Source of the DNA: Deltaproteobacteria bacterium HGW-Deltaproteobacteria-15
GTDB lineage: Bacteria > Desulfobacterota > DSM-4660 > Desulfatiglandales > HGW-15
Length of the DNA stretch: 58,852 nucleotides
Direction: 5' to 3'
Assembly: GCA_002840535.1 (NCBI GenBank)
Contig: PHBH01000047.1
Location: forward strand, 1-58,852
Below are positions 58,191-58,852 of this stretch, in pieces. Made by a program: the position numbers and the translations under genes. Every line of letters starts with the position of its first letter. The first letter of the stretch is position 1. A model generated the notes under the pieces. That model did not search any database, was not told the DNA's origin, and saw nothing but the letters and a program-made list of their open reading frames with translations.

Positions 58191-58852
58191 TTACTTCACT
58201 GTGATCGTTTTCCTGTCGAGGAGCCGGGCCTCCTGGCCCATGATGTAGCGCACCTCGTACGTGCCGGCCTCTTCGGGCGCCTTGAGCTTCACCGGATTGC
58301 CGGTCCGGGTATAGACATAATGGATATACCTGTTATCGGGCATTCCCGGTTTTGCGATGGCGATGTAATCGGGGGGATAGCCGGGCCCCTGCCACTGGAC
58401 TTCGAAGAGCGCGTTCGCAGCGGCCGTAGCGGGCGGTGACACCGATGCGGTCACTGGCTGGATGGTGATGGCAGTCCTGGCCAGCAGTCTGGTTTCACTG
58501 CCCAGGATATAGCGCACCTCGTAAGTGCCCGGTTCCGAGGGCAGCTGCAGTTTCAGCGGCGAGCCCTGCTTGGCATAGGTGTAGTAAAGATACCGCCCCG
58601 CTTCCTGATCGGGCCTGGCGATGGAAATGTAGTCCGGCTGGTTGGCGGGGCCCTGCCAGGCGACATCGATCTTGCTGCCGGCGGCGGCCACGGCCGGGGC
58701 CTGCAGCGTAGCGCTGACCGCTTTGAGGGTGATCGCAGTTTTGGCCAGCAGCTGGACGCCCTGGCCGAGGATGTAGCGCACCTCGTAGTTACCCGGTTCA
58801 GACGGGACCTGCAGCTTCAGGGGCGAGCCCTGGTTGGTACGGGTGTAGTAAA
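58191..58852 (-). CDS. C-terminal repeats of a secreted, probably VWA-type protein (partial)
   Basis: The frame runs off the right edge, so only the last ~219 residues are seen. They hold at least two and a half copies of a repeat of about 95 residues. Each copy reads AWQGP-type opening, DYI(S/A)IA(R/K)P, a YxYYxYxxxGSPLKLQ stretch and EPGTYEVRYILG, and ends in LLA(K/R)TAIT. This is a predicted beta-sandwich. Similar repeats follow von Willebrand A domains in secreted bacterial proteins (my recollection, not verifiable here). The first visible residues (from 58850) are mid-repeat; the GTG at 58781 is not a start. Repeat number and N-terminus lie outside the window. Confidence 0.7.
   Translation of the reverse strand, partial: YYTRTNQGSPLKLQVPSEPGNYEVRYILGQGVQLLAKTAITLKAVSATLQAPAVAAAGSKIDVAWQGPANQPDYISIARPDQEAGRYLYYTYAKQGSPLKLQLPSEPGTYEVRYILGSETRLLARTAITIQPVTASVSPPATAAANALFEVQWQGPGYPPDYIAIAKPGMPDNRYIHYVYTRTGNPVKLKAPEEAGTYEVRYIMGQEARLLDRKTITVK

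Noticed and set aside
1..58852. CRISPR arrays, rRNA or tRNA genes
   Set aside because: No regularly spaced direct repeats and no tRNA- or rRNA-like sequence were seen on either strand.

Overview
The window reads as chromosomal DNA of a GC-rich anaerobic deltaproteobacterium. A relative of Syntrophobacter or another Desulfobacterota/Syntrophobacterales member is my inference from the gene content and from the repeat families; no rRNA or tRNA gene is present to confirm it. Core-like genes include phosphoenolpyruvate carboxylase, NADP-type glutamate dehydrogenase, a Tat-exported molybdenum oxidoreductase operon, a sigma-54 activator, several large PAS/GAF sensor kinases, and many lipoproteins and hydrolases.

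Layout. 1-7 kb: the tail of an enoyl-CoA hydratase gene with its terminator, a CHASE2 adenylate cyclase, an M48 protease/SH3 pair, and a CHAT-domain lipoprotein. 7-17 kb: PEP carboxylase, two class-C-type serine hydrolases, a C45-type acyltransferase/hydrolase, an unknown lipoprotein, a broken enoyl-CoA hydratase gene, a small zinc-ribbon protein and a membrane protein. 17.2-22.7 kb: a four-gene overlapping operon for a type II DMSO-reductase-family enzyme (catalytic Mo subunit, four-cluster Fe-S subunit, NrfD/PsrC anchor, TorD chaperone) behind an FNR-like palindrome. 22.8-25.5 kb: three toxin-antitoxin-like pairs, one with a frameshifted HigB toxin. 25.5-26.8 kb: decayed integrase and REP-transposase remnants.

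26.8-39.2 kb is the accessory island of most interest. It has an HTH-ParA gene with a small partner, a DUF3800 protein, the preQ0 genes queD-queE-queC, a three-helix membrane protein, a HAD phosphatase, a DUF6884-like/DpdA fusion (a guanine transglycosylase of the DNA 7-deazaguanine type), a UvrD-like helicase and an Fe-S PD-(D/E)XK nuclease. I read it as a candidate 7-deazaguanine DNA-modification and defence system. Its effector half (helicase plus Cas4/AddB-like nuclease) differs from the Dpd gene set I know. 39.2-41.5 kb holds an orphan HepT-like toxin and a frameshifted DUF234-type ATPase.

41.7-58.9 kb returns to core-like content: an unknown protein, gdhA, then an apparent operon of a PEP-synthase-like fusion protein, a Cache/HAMP histidine kinase, an NtrC-type regulator and a tiny secreted peptide. 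Two very large hybrid-input sensor kinases, a Tat-exported DUF362 protein and the C-terminal repeats of a protein that runs off the right edge follow. Several dispersed palindromic repeats sit in the intergenic gaps. Three separate one-base frameshifts (about 15.63, 23.03 and 40.87 kb) are either real decay or sequencing errors.
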